From Dyadobacter beijingensis DSM 21582 (GTDB taxonomy: Bacteria; Bacteroidota; Bacteroidia; Cytophagales; Spirosomataceae), in assembly GCF_000382205.1 (NCBI RefSeq), contig NZ_KB907787.1, forward strand, positions 1,093,176-1,157,175: a stretch of DNA of 64,000 nt, written 5' to 3'. Position 1 is the first letter of the stretch; each line of letters opens with the position of its first letter. The position numbers and the translations under genes are program-made. Shown here one piece after another: positions 45,671 to 54,265 of this stretch. The notes beneath the pieces are model-generated. The model saw nothing but the letters and a program-made list of their open reading frames with translations. It was not told where the DNA came from and ran no database searches.

Positions 45671-48076
45671 TTATTCACTCCGCAAACTCCTCACCGGGTT
45701 CATAACCGCCGCCTTGTAAGTCTGCAAGGCGACGAGCAGGGTGATCATTACCCCGAATGCGGCGGCGATGACGGCGAAAACATCCCAGCCGATAGCCGTC
45801 CGGTACGCGTAGGTATCCAGCCATTTCCGGCCAAGCAGCGCGGCGAGGGGGAATGCAATGGCGATAGCGGCGGCCAGGATGAGCATGAATTCCTTTAAAA
45901 ACAGCAGCACCACATGCACACTGGTGGCGCCCAGTACTTTGCGGATACCGACTTCGCGGGTCCGGCGGGCGACGTTGAGCGATACCATGCCCAGAATGCC
46001 CAGCAGCACGATCACGACCGAGAGTACCGTGGCAATGCGGGAGGCTTTTTTGAGCTGCATTTCAGTCATATATAATTTTTGAAGAGTCTGATCGATAAAT
46101 GCGTATTCAAATGGGGCGTCGGGCATGAGTTCGTGCCATTTTTGCTCAATAACCGTCATGGCATCGCCCAGGTCGCCGGCATTCAGGCGGATGCTGAGGT
46201 AACGGTAGGTGTTGGTGCCGCGCACGTCGGCGAATGCGATGGGCTTGATCGCCTGGTGCATGGAGGCGAAGTGAAAATCCTGCACCACACCCACGATCGT
46301 CAATGGCTTGTCGTAGAAATGCGCGCGCAGTTGTTGTCCCACGGCGTCGCGGACGCTGGCGTAACCGAGCGAGCGGACCGCCGTTTCATTTAGCACGATA
46401 TGGTCGGGTTGGTAAGTGGTGTGCGCATCTTGCAGGAATTTCCCCGCGAGGAGGCGCATATTATACGTATGCGCGTAGGCGACGTCCGCGCGCAAGAGGG
46501 TAGTCATCACCGCCCCGGTGGAGTCCTGGCCAGGTTTGTACAATCCGAAACCGCCACCCCCATTGCCATTCGGTATTTCGTAGGAAAGGGAAATGCTTTT
46601 GACCTCTTTCAAACCAGCGATACCGTCGCGTACCCGTTCCATTTTGGCGAGTCCCTCGGGCGTCCAGTCACGCGGAACGCCTAACGTGACGAGCGATTCC
46701 TTGTCGTAACCCAGGTTTTTATTGAAAAAATAATCGACCTGGCGCGCTACAATGCCAGCCCCGGCAATCACGAACAGCGCGATGACGAACTGCGAAGCGA
46801 TGAGTGCGCGGCGGAAAAGCACATTGTCCTTCACCGATTTCAGCGTACCCTTCATAGACGCCACCGACGGCACCCGAGAAAGCACCCAGGCGGGGTAAAT
46901 GCCGGCCAGCAGCCCGGTTACCAGCGCACACACGAGCGGGAGGAGCAAGGAGTAGGGCATCAGCTGCCAAACCGACGCCACGTTTTTACCCAAAACATCA
47001 CTGAAAGCCGGTCGGAGCAACATATAAAGGCCCATTGAAATCATCATCGCCAGCAAGGCCAGCAGAATGGCCTCGGCGAGAAACTGGCCCACGAGCTGCC
47101 GTTTCAAACTCCCCAATGCCTTACGCACGCCGATTTCCTTCAGGCGCGAGGAAGAGTTGCCGATGAATATGTTGACAAAATTGACGATCGCCATCAGGAT
47201 AATGAATGCCGTAATGCCCGAGAGCGTCAGGATCATTTTATTGACGATCCCGCCGTTGGCTTCGCGGTAGTAATCGCGCAGCGGGGTGAGGTACACTTGC
47301 AGGTTTGCCCGGATGGCCTCCGGCGCGTGCGTGGCGACTTCCTGCGCGATGGGTTTGACCAGGTCCGCGGGCGTGACGCCCTCTTTCAGTTCGATGTAAT
47401 TCACCATGAAAGCCATACCCCAGTTGTCTTCGAAGCCCTTACGGCCTTCCAGGCTGCTGAATGGAAAGAATATCTCCGCCGGGCTGTTCAGCAGGTTGTT
47501 GATGGAGTTGAAAGTCGGATTTTTCATCACGGCGGTCACCTGGTATTCCTGCTTCCCTCCGACGAAATTGTGCAGCGTGAGCGATCTGCCGACGACATCG
47601 GTGCTGCCAAAATATTTCATGGCCTTATTTTCGGTAATAACCACCGAATTGGGCGCATTCAGTGCCGTGCGCGCGTCCCCGTGCAGGAGCGGAAAGCCGT
47701 ACATGCTGAGCAGGGTGGAATCGCAGGTCTGCGCGTCTTCGCGGAAATGCTTGTCACCCTGGGAAACGGCCACGGTAATGGCATCGTAGCGATAATAGTT
47801 GGCGACAAGGTTGGGATAATCGGTTTTCAATGCCTTGCCCAATGGCCCCAGCGTGGTGAGGTCGAGACCCATATCCGGGTTCGTCCATTTGCTGCGGATA
47901 ATGTATTGATTATCCGCATCCCGCAGGTCCGCATTCACGCGCAGTTCGCCCCAGATGTAGCTTGCGATCAGAAACGAAAACGTCATCCCGACGGTAAGCC
48001 CGAGGATGGTGACCAGTGAATAAAACCGGCGTTTCACCAGGTTCCGCCACGCGATTTTAAAGTAGTTTTTCAGCAT
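45671..48076 (-). CDS. ABC transporter permease, FtsX/MacB type
   Basis: 801 residues with the two-unit FtsX layout (first segment FYSLVTILGLTVGMTFSFLIASY; tail NPVRSLRSE). It is the second gene of a two-permease operon, 105 bp after the first. Its start codon lies in the 3' arm of a perfect 15-bp hairpin (48071-48108), which may limit its translation. No ATPase is adjacent; the one at 41586 shares the operon's promoter design and is a candidate partner. Confidence 0.92.
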   Translation of the reverse strand: MLKNYFKIAWRNLVKRRFYSLVTILGLTVGMTFSFLIASYIWGELRVNADLRDADNQYIIRSKWTNPDMGLDLTTLGPLGKALKTDYPNLVANYYRYDAITVAVSQGDKHFREDAQTCDSTLLSMYGFPLLHGDARTALNAPNSVVITENKAMKYFGSTDVVGRSLTLHNFVGGKQEYQVTAVMKNPTFNSINNLLNSPAEIFFPFSSLEGRKGFEDNWGMAFMVNYIELKEGVTPADLVKPIAQEVATHAPEAIRANLQVYLTPLRDYYREANGGIVNKMILTLSGITAFIILMAIVNFVNIFIGNSSSRLKEIGVRKALGSLKRQLVGQFLAEAILLALLAMMISMGLYMLLRPAFSDVLGKNVASVWQLMPYSLLLPLVCALVTGLLAGIYPAWVLSRVPSVASMKGTLKSVKDNVLFRRALIASQFVIALFVIAGAGIVARQVDYFFNKNLGYDKESLVTLGVPRDWTPEGLAKMERVRDGIAGLKEVKSISLSYEIPNGNGGGGFGLYKPGQDSTGAVMTTLLRADVAYAHTYNMRLLAGKFLQDAHTTYQPDHIVLNETAVRSLGYASVRDAVGQQLRAHFYDKPLTIVGVVQDFHFASMHQAIKPIAFADVRGTNTYRYLSIRLNAGDLGDAMTVIEQKWHELMPDAPFEYAFIDQTLQKLYMTEMQLKKASRIATVLSVVIVLLGILGMVSLNVARRTREVGIRKVLGATSVHVVLLFLKEFMLILAAAIAIAFPLAALLGRKWLDTYAYRTAIGWDVFAVIAAAFGVMITLLVALQTYKAAVMNPVRSLRSE

Positions 48077-48108
48077 GCTTCAAAACTAGGGTTTTTTGAA
48101 GCATGCTG
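48071..48108 (-). promoter_or_regulatory. hairpin covering the start codon of the downstream permease
   Basis: Arms CAGCATGCTTCAAAA (48071-48085) and its exact complement (48094-48108), 8-base loop. In the minus-strand transcript the permease ATG (48076-48074) is inside the 3' arm. No T-run follows on either strand, so a plain terminator is unlikely. Confidence 0.7.
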
Positions 48109-48181
48109 ATTTTCAGGGTAGTGCGGTTTAACTATTTTTAACAAAGGGAGGGGGGATGAAAAGTTATTTACTTTCCTCCTC

Positions 48182-50578
48182 TCATTCCGCTCTTAAAGCC
48201 TTCACCGGGTTGGTCAATGCCGATTTCAATGCCTGAGAACTTACCGTGGCGAGCGCGATCACGATGGCAATGATGCCGGCCAGGGCGAAGATCCACCAGG
48301 ATAATGTCTCGCGGTATTCGAAATTTTGCAGCCAGCGGCTCATGGCGTAGACCGCTATGGGCGTTCCGATGACGATCGCGATCAGGACGAGTTTTACAAA
48401 ATCGCGGGAGAGCATCAGTACCACATCCTGCACGCTGGCGCCGAGCACTTTCCGGACGCCTATTTCCTTTGTGCGCGCTTCTGCGGCGAATGCGGCCAGA
48501 CCGAACAGGCCAAGGCAGGCGATGACCACCGCAAGGACCGCAAATGCCAGCAGTACGTTGCCCTGCCGTTGCTCTGCCTGGTATTGTTTGGCAAAATTCT
48601 CATCGAGGAAATGGAACTCCGGCGTCGCTTCCGGGTCGAATGTTTTGTAAACCCGCGCAATGTGCGCCAAGGCTTCGGACGTTTTTGCGGGGTTAACGCG
48701 CACGTACATGTTGTCCTGCTCCGAAGGCGGTGCGAGCTGGATCATTAGCGGCTCGATCTTGTGCTGCAACGAATAAATGTGAAAATCATTGGTCACGCCT
48801 ACGATCGTCAGCTCAGTTGTATTGCCGTCGTTGTCGGCCGGGTAGCGCAGGCGCTTGCCAATGGGGTTCACCCAACCCTGTTTTTTGACCAATGCCTCGT
48901 TCACAAGCACGGAGCCAGCCAGGTCGGCAGGGGAGTTTTTAACAAAATCCCGTCCTTGCAGCAGCTTGATCTCCATCGTGCGCAGGTAGTCGGCATCGGC
49001 CATGAATCGCTGCATCATTTGGGTGGTAGAAGGTATTTCGCCGTTGCTGGTTTCCACAAACAAGGCCGTAGAGCCAATACTGTTGTTGCCGATCGGATTA
49101 CTCGCGGCGGCGGCACTTTCGATCACCGGGTTCTGTTCCAGCTGCGTTTTTAATGCGCCCACCTGGTTGCGCACCTCGTTTTTGTCGATATGGAACGTCA
49201 GGATCTGATCTTTGTTGAAACCGAGGTTTTTATCGTTGACATAGCGGATTTGCTTGTACACAATCCCGGCGCAGGCGATCATCACCACCGTAGCCGCAAA
49301 CTGGAACACGACCAGCGACTGCCGGAACCCCGCGCCGCCTGCCTGGCTGCCCAGTTGTCCCTTCAATGCGATCACAGGTCGGTAACCCGAGAGCATCAGA
49401 GCCGGGTACAAGCCGCTCACCAGACCGATCAGCACGAGAAATGCCGCCGCAATGCCCAGCGTAGCGATATTGTTATTGCTCAACTGCATGCTCAGCGACT
49501 TTTCCGCCAGCGCATTGAAGAACGGGAGCGCCGCTTTCGCCAGTAAAAAGCCGGCAAAACCCGCGAGAATGGTCATTATAAACGACTCGGTCAGAAACTG
49601 GCCGATGAGCTGGACACGCTGCGAGCCGATGGCCTTGCGCACGCCCACTTCCCGCACGCGTTTGAGCGACCGGGCGGTGTAGAGGTTCATATAATTAATG
49701 CAGGCGATGATCAGGATCAGCACGGCAATGGCCGAGAAAATGTATACCGTATTAATGTTCCCGTTCGGGCCGACTTCGTAGTCGAGGTGGGAGTGGAGGT
49801 GAATGGATGTGAGCGGCTGCAATGCCATATGGTAATCCGCATTGCCCATTTGTTTTTGCAAATACTTGCTGTAAAACGCGGGGAACTTGGCTTCGAGCTT
49901 CTTCGCGTCGGCGCCTTCTTTGAGTAACAAATAGGTATAGACATTGCCCTCCTGCCAGCCGCCGGTGTAATCCGCCGGGAGCGAACGCAACGCGCTGAAA
50001 TTCAAGTGGGAATTGGCGGGTGCATCCTCGATGACGCCCGTCACCGTATTGGGATAGTTGTTGGAAAAAAACACGGTTTGGCCCATAGCCCGCGAAGCGT
50101 CGCCGAAAATGCGCTCGGCGAGGGTCTTGGTTAGGACGATTTTCTGCGGCTCGCGTAATGCGGTGGCCGGGTCGCCGTAAATGAACGGGTAACTGAATAG
50201 GCCGAATATAGAAGCGTCGGTAAAGTAAATGTCGTTCGCATCGACCTGTTTTTCCCCGAAACGAATCCTGCCGCCGCCTTCGGTGCTGATGCGCACGGTT
50301 TGCTCGATTTCAGGGTATTCATTTTGCAATGCTGGTGCGAACGGCGGCGAAGTAGGCGCCAGTTTGAAGCTGCCTGTGGCCCACTGTGCTTCCTGGCTGA
50401 CGCGGAAAATGCGGTCGGATTTGGCATGGAAACGGTCGTAGCTCAGCTCGTCGGCTACGTAGAGAACCATCAGCCACACGGCGGCGATGCCGATGCCGAG
50501 CCCGAGGATGTTCAGGCCGCTGAACAACCGCTGCTTGCGGAAGTTCCGGATAGATATTTTGAGGTAGTTGAATAGCAT
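48182..50578 (-). CDS. ABC transporter permease, FtsX/MacB type
   Basis: 798 residues, two-unit FtsX/MacB layout (first segment GLNILGLGIGIAAVWLMVLYV, tail NPVKALRAE). First gene of a two-permease operon read leftward. Its promoter region (50612-50716) carries two enhancer-like sites and a TTGGCA element, the same design as the ATPase-TolC operon. This suggests joint control of the scattered parts of one export machinery. Confidence 0.93.
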   Translation of the reverse strand: MLFNYLKISIRNFRKQRLFSGLNILGLGIGIAAVWLMVLYVADELSYDRFHAKSDRIFRVSQEAQWATGSFKLAPTSPPFAPALQNEYPEIEQTVRISTEGGGRIRFGEKQVDANDIYFTDASIFGLFSYPFIYGDPATALREPQKIVLTKTLAERIFGDASRAMGQTVFFSNNYPNTVTGVIEDAPANSHLNFSALRSLPADYTGGWQEGNVYTYLLLKEGADAKKLEAKFPAFYSKYLQKQMGNADYHMALQPLTSIHLHSHLDYEVGPNGNINTVYIFSAIAVLILIIACINYMNLYTARSLKRVREVGVRKAIGSQRVQLIGQFLTESFIMTILAGFAGFLLAKAALPFFNALAEKSLSMQLSNNNIATLGIAAAFLVLIGLVSGLYPALMLSGYRPVIALKGQLGSQAGGAGFRQSLVVFQFAATVVMIACAGIVYKQIRYVNDKNLGFNKDQILTFHIDKNEVRNQVGALKTQLEQNPVIESAAAASNPIGNNSIGSTALFVETSNGEIPSTTQMMQRFMADADYLRTMEIKLLQGRDFVKNSPADLAGSVLVNEALVKKQGWVNPIGKRLRYPADNDGNTTELTIVGVTNDFHIYSLQHKIEPLMIQLAPPSEQDNMYVRVNPAKTSEALAHIARVYKTFDPEATPEFHFLDENFAKQYQAEQRQGNVLLAFAVLAVVIACLGLFGLAAFAAEARTKEIGVRKVLGASVQDVVLMLSRDFVKLVLIAIVIGTPIAVYAMSRWLQNFEYRETLSWWIFALAGIIAIVIALATVSSQALKSALTNPVKALRAE

Positions 50579-50611
50579 AAGTCAAGGTTTGTTAGTCAGT
50601 ACCTGGTAACC

Positions 50612-50716
50612 AATAAATTATATGCCAACCGGTTTTTGCATTGATTTTGAGTGAATTATATAAATAAATGAATGCTGGGCTGTTCGCTAACGGACAGCTT
50701 TGTCCAGCGGCGCACG
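50612..50716 (-). promoter_or_regulatory. candidate sigma-54 promoter with two enhancer sites (permease pair)
   Basis: Minus strand: TTGGCATATAATTTATT (50628-50612) gives the -24 element; the -12 is weak. Enhancer-like sites: TGTTCGCTAACGGACA at 50681-50696, and a weaker TGTCCAGCGGCGCACG at 50701-50716, 20 bp apart. The 12-mer TTCATTTATTTA lies between them and the -24, as in the promoter at 42341-42446. Confidence 0.6.
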
Positions 50717-50852
50717 CGTGTTACGGAAAAATTAAGAAGGCAAATCGGCCGGGATTGCCATGCGCAATGCCGCCAAAATCCCTAATTTTGCCAAATTCAT
50801 GATTTTGATGGATTTAATAGTCTTTTTTCTTATTGATTTTTAAACAAATAGA

Positions 50853-52337
50853 ATGAGCCAGGCACCTGCTACCTCTTTGCAAGACATTGTTGGGCACGCG
50901 AAGGAATACGGTTTCGTGTTCCCTTCTTCCGAAATATATGATGGATTACAGGCCGTTTACGATTACGGTCAGAATGGCGTCGAGCTGAAAAATAACCTCA
51001 AAACTGCGTGGTGGAAGGCCATGACGCAGCTCAATGACAATATCGTGGGTATCGATGCGGCCATTTTCATGCATCCGCTCACCTGGAAGGCATCCGGGCA
51101 CGTCGACGGGTTCAACGATCCGATGATCGACAACAAGGATTCCAAAAAGCGCTACCGCGCCGACCAGCTCCTGGAAGGCAAAGCCGAACAATACGAAAAA
51201 GACGGCCAGCCGGAAAAAGCCAAGGCTTTGTTAGCCGAAATGGGCCGTTTGCTCAGCGCCGAGGACCTGACCGGCGTGCGCGACCTGATTATCGCGGAAG
51301 ACATTAAGTGCCAGGTGTCGGGCACGACCAACTGGACGGAAGTGCGCCAGTTCAACCTCATGTTCAGCACCCAGGTAGGGTCGGTAGCGGAGGACGCCAA
51401 CATGATTTACCTCCGCCCCGAAACGGCGCAGGGTATTTTCGTGAACTTCCTGAATGTGCAGAAAAGCGGCCGTATGAAAGTTCCTTTCGGTATTGCACAG
51501 ATCGGTAAGGCATTCCGTAACGAAATCGTGGCGCGCCAGTTTATCTTCCGTATGCGCGAGTTCGAACAAATGGAAATGCAATTCTTCGTGCGCCCCGGCA
51601 CCGAAGAAGAATGGTATAACAAATGGAAAGAGGCGCGGTTGAAGTTCCACAAGGCGATAGGTTTGCCTGCGGAAAAATTGAAATACCACGACCACGATAA
51701 GCTGGCGCATTATGCTAAGGCGGCTGTCGATATAGAATTTGAATTCCCGTTCGGTTTCCGCGAAATCGAAGGTATCCACTCCCGTTCGGATTTCGATCTG
51801 CGCAACCACCAGGAGCTTTCGAAGAAAAAGCAGCAGTATTTTGACGCCGATCTGGACGAAAACGGCAAGCCGTACGGTAACTACATTCCTTACGTGGTTG
51901 AAACTTCCGTGGGTGCCGACCGTTTGTTCCTCGCCACGTTCTGCAATGCCTATACCGTAGAATCGGTTGGCGAAGGCGAAAGCGCGAAAGAACGTACTTT
52001 CCTGAAACTGCACCCGGCGCTGGCACCGTTCAAAGCCGCGGTGTTGCCATTGGTGAAGAAGGACGGACTCGCTGAAAAAGCGCAGGCACTGGCAGCATCC
52101 CTGAAATCGTCGTTCCGCACGGTTTATGATGATAATGCGGCGATCGGTAAGCGTTACACCCGCCAGGACCTGATCGGAACGCCGTTCTGCATCGTGGTGG
52201 ATTACCAGACGATGGAAGACGATACGGTAACGATCCGCCACCGCGATTCTATGGAGCAGGAGCGTGTGCATATCAATGAGTTGAAAGAAAAAATCGGTTA
52301 CCAGGTAGCAATCGAACGCATTCTCGAAGCGATCTGA
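50853..52337 (+). CDS. glyS: glycyl-tRNA synthetase, single-chain type
   Basis: 494 residues, class II synthetase of the alpha2 type: YGFVFPSSEIYDGLQAVYDYGQNG at the start, motif 2 around FRNEIVARQFIFRMREFEQMEMQFF, motif 3 around VVETSVGADRLFLA, and a C-terminal anticodon-binding domain from about residue 395. It charges tRNA-Gly in the cytoplasm. A TAATTTTG box at 50783-50790 may be its -7 element. Own terminator follows. Confidence 0.96.
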   Translation: MSQAPATSLQDIVGHAKEYGFVFPSSEIYDGLQAVYDYGQNGVELKNNLKTAWWKAMTQLNDNIVGIDAAIFMHPLTWKASGHVDGFNDPMIDNKDSKKRYRADQLLEGKAEQYEKDGQPEKAKALLAEMGRLLSAEDLTGVRDLIIAEDIKCQVSGTTNWTEVRQFNLMFSTQVGSVAEDANMIYLRPETAQGIFVNFLNVQKSGRMKVPFGIAQIGKAFRNEIVARQFIFRMREFEQMEMQFFVRPGTEEEWYNKWKEARLKFHKAIGLPAEKLKYHDHDKLAHYAKAAVDIEFEFPFGFREIEGIHSRSDFDLRNHQELSKKKQQYFDADLDENGKPYGNYIPYVVETSVGADRLFLATFCNAYTVESVGEGESAKERTFLKLHPALAPFKAAVLPLVKKDGLAEKAQALAASLKSSFRTVYDDNAAIGKRYTRQDLIGTPFCIVVDYQTMEDDTVTIRHRDSMEQERVHINELKEKIGYQVAIERILEAI

Positions 52338-52359
52338 ACCTGTTGAACGGATGATACCG

Positions 52360-52388
52360 GCGGGGCTGCTTCCTGGAAGCGGCCCCGC
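52360..52388 (+). terminator. intrinsic terminator after glyS
   Basis: GC-rich stem GCGGGGC...GCCCCGC with extra inner pairing, followed by TTTTGTTTTG. Confidence 0.88.
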
Positions 52389-52497
52389 TTTTGTTTTGTC
52401 CCGCCATTGGCTAACCGGGCCCGCTCGAAAATCATTTCAAATGGTAATAATGGCGATTTTTTAGTAATTAGGGCTTTGACACCGAAATACCTCGAAT

Positions 52498-53967
52498 ATG
52501 ATTAATCAGCTATACGACACTTCCATGAGCTTGCTCACCGATTTGTACCAGCTCACCATGGCTTATGGCTACTGGAAATCGGGCAAGGCGGAGCAAGAGG
52601 CGGTCTTTAATCTCTACTTCCGGAAGCACCCGTTTCAGGGCGGGTTCACGGTGGCATGCGGGCTGAGCAGCGTGATCGAATATTTGCAGGAATACCGGTT
52701 CAATGAGCATGACCTGAGCTATATCGGCTCGCTGACCGGCAGCGACGGCACCAGGCTGTTCGACGACGGTTTCATCGATTATCTCCGTAAAATGGAGCTC
52801 CAATGCAGCATCGACGCCATTCCGGAGGGCACGGTAGTATTCCCGAACGAGCCGTTGCTGCGCATTCAGGGGCCGATACTGCAATGCCAGCTGCTGGAAA
52901 CGCCGCTGCTGAACCTGATCAATTTTCAGTCGTTGGTCGCCACCAAGGCAGCCAGAATGCGGCTCGTCGCGAAAGATGATGCATTGCTGGAATTCGGCCT
53001 TCGGCGCGCGCAGGGGCCCGATGGCGGCGTTACGGCCAGCCGGGCGGCCTATATCGGCGGTTTTGACGCTACCTCCAATGTTCTCGCGGGCAAGCTGTAC
53101 GACATTCCCGTGAAAGGCACGCATGCACACAGCTGGGTGATGTCGTTCGACTCCGAGCTCGAAGCATTCCGCACTTATGCCGAACATATGCCCAACAACG
53201 TCACCCTGCTCGTAGATACATACGATTCCCTCAATGGTGTGCGGCATGCAGCGGAAGTGGGTAAGCAATTGCGGGAAACCGGCCACGACCTTTCCGGTAT
53301 CCGCCTCGATTCCGGCGATCTGGCCTACCTGAGTATCGAAGCGAGAAAAATCCTCGACGAGGCAGGGTTTGAGAAAACAAATATCGTCGCCAGCAACGAC
53401 CTCGACGAATACATTATGGACAGCCTGAAAATCCAGGGGGCGAAAATCAATGTGTGGGGAATCGGTACCAAGCTTGTTACAGCCTACGATCAGCCGGCGT
53501 TGGGCGGTGTATTCAAACTGGCGGCGATCCGCGCGGACTCCGGCGAATGGGACTATAAACTGAAATTGTCCGAGCAGGCCATTAAGGTCTCCACGCCGGG
53601 CATTCAGCAGGTTCGACGCTTCCGGGATGCAAGCGGCTTTGTGTCAGACATGATTTTCAACACGGAGACGCCGCTCATCGGTAAGGCCACCATGGTAGAC
53701 CCGTATGATTTTACCAAAAACCGGTCTTTTGACGAGTCAGTGTCCTATGAAGATTTGCTCGTCCCCGTTTTCGCAGCGGGTCGGCTGATCTACAAACGGC
53801 CTTCGGTACACGACACGCGGAAGCGCGTGCAGGACCAGCTGGCACATTTTTATAAGGGAATAAAACGATTTGTAAACCCGCATGCCTATCCGGTGGGCCT
53901 TGAAAAGGATTTATTTGATTTAAAAACGAACTTGATTTTTAAACTTCGCGCCGGCAACGAGGCGTGA
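52498..53967 (+). CDS. pncB: nicotinate phosphoribosyltransferase
   Basis: 489 residues: LLTDLYQLTMAYGYWKSGK at the start, FGLRRAQGPDGG, and KGTHAHSWVMSF with the His of the phosphorylated-enzyme step, then the LDSGDLAYLS and SNDLDEYI phosphate/ribose motifs. It makes nicotinate mononucleotide from nicotinate and PRPP in NAD salvage. Co-transcribed with a DUF3820 gene that begins at its stop. Confidence 0.95.
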   Translation: MINQLYDTSMSLLTDLYQLTMAYGYWKSGKAEQEAVFNLYFRKHPFQGGFTVACGLSSVIEYLQEYRFNEHDLSYIGSLTGSDGTRLFDDGFIDYLRKMELQCSIDAIPEGTVVFPNEPLLRIQGPILQCQLLETPLLNLINFQSLVATKAARMRLVAKDDALLEFGLRRAQGPDGGVTASRAAYIGGFDATSNVLAGKLYDIPVKGTHAHSWVMSFDSELEAFRTYAEHMPNNVTLLVDTYDSLNGVRHAAEVGKQLRETGHDLSGIRLDSGDLAYLSIEARKILDEAGFEKTNIVASNDLDEYIMDSLKIQGAKINVWGIGTKLVTAYDQPALGGVFKLAAIRADSGEWDYKLKLSEQAIKVSTPGIQQVRRFRDASGFVSDMIFNTETPLIGKATMVDPYDFTKNRSFDESVSYEDLLVPVFAAGRLIYKRPSVHDTRKRVQDQLAHFYKGIKRFVNPHAYPVGLEKDLFDLKTNLIFKLRAGNEA

Positions 53968-53978
53968 TAAAACTGAGT

Positions 53979-54212
53979 ATGCAAGAGTTAACACATCCGA
54001 ACAGTGAGATCCTCAAAGATCTGATTACCCACAAAATGCCTTTTGGCAAATACAAAGACCAGGTCATCGCCGATCTGCCCGTTTCTTACCTCGAATGGTT
54101 CTACCGCGAGGGATTTCCATCCGGTAAACTGGGTATGCTGCTCGGTACGATGCTGGAAATCAAGATGAATGGGTTGGAGTCGCTGATCCAGGGGCTACGC
54201 AAAGTGGCTTAA
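53979..54212 (+). CDS. DUF3820 family small protein
   Basis: 77 residues from the ATG at 53979; a GTG at 53964 that overlaps the pncB stop (GTGA) is an alternative start adding five residues. The family pattern MPFGKYKDQVIADLPVSYLEWF, then EGFPSGKLGMLL and EIKMNGLESLI, is clear. Function unknown, often a one-domain protein in this phylum. Directly downstream of pncB in one operon. Confidence 0.85.
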   Translation: MQELTHPNSEILKDLITHKMPFGKYKDQVIADLPVSYLEWFYREGFPSGKLGMLLGTMLEIKMNGLESLIQGLRKVA

Positions 54213-54256
54213 AACAAAAATGCCGGCTTCGTGAAACGGAGCCGGCATTTTTGTTT
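54212..54256. terminator. bidirectional intrinsic terminator
   Basis: 17-bp perfect stem with A-run left and T-run right, between convergent DUF3820 and M16 peptidase genes. Confidence 0.92.
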
Positions 54257-54265
54257 GGAATGAGG

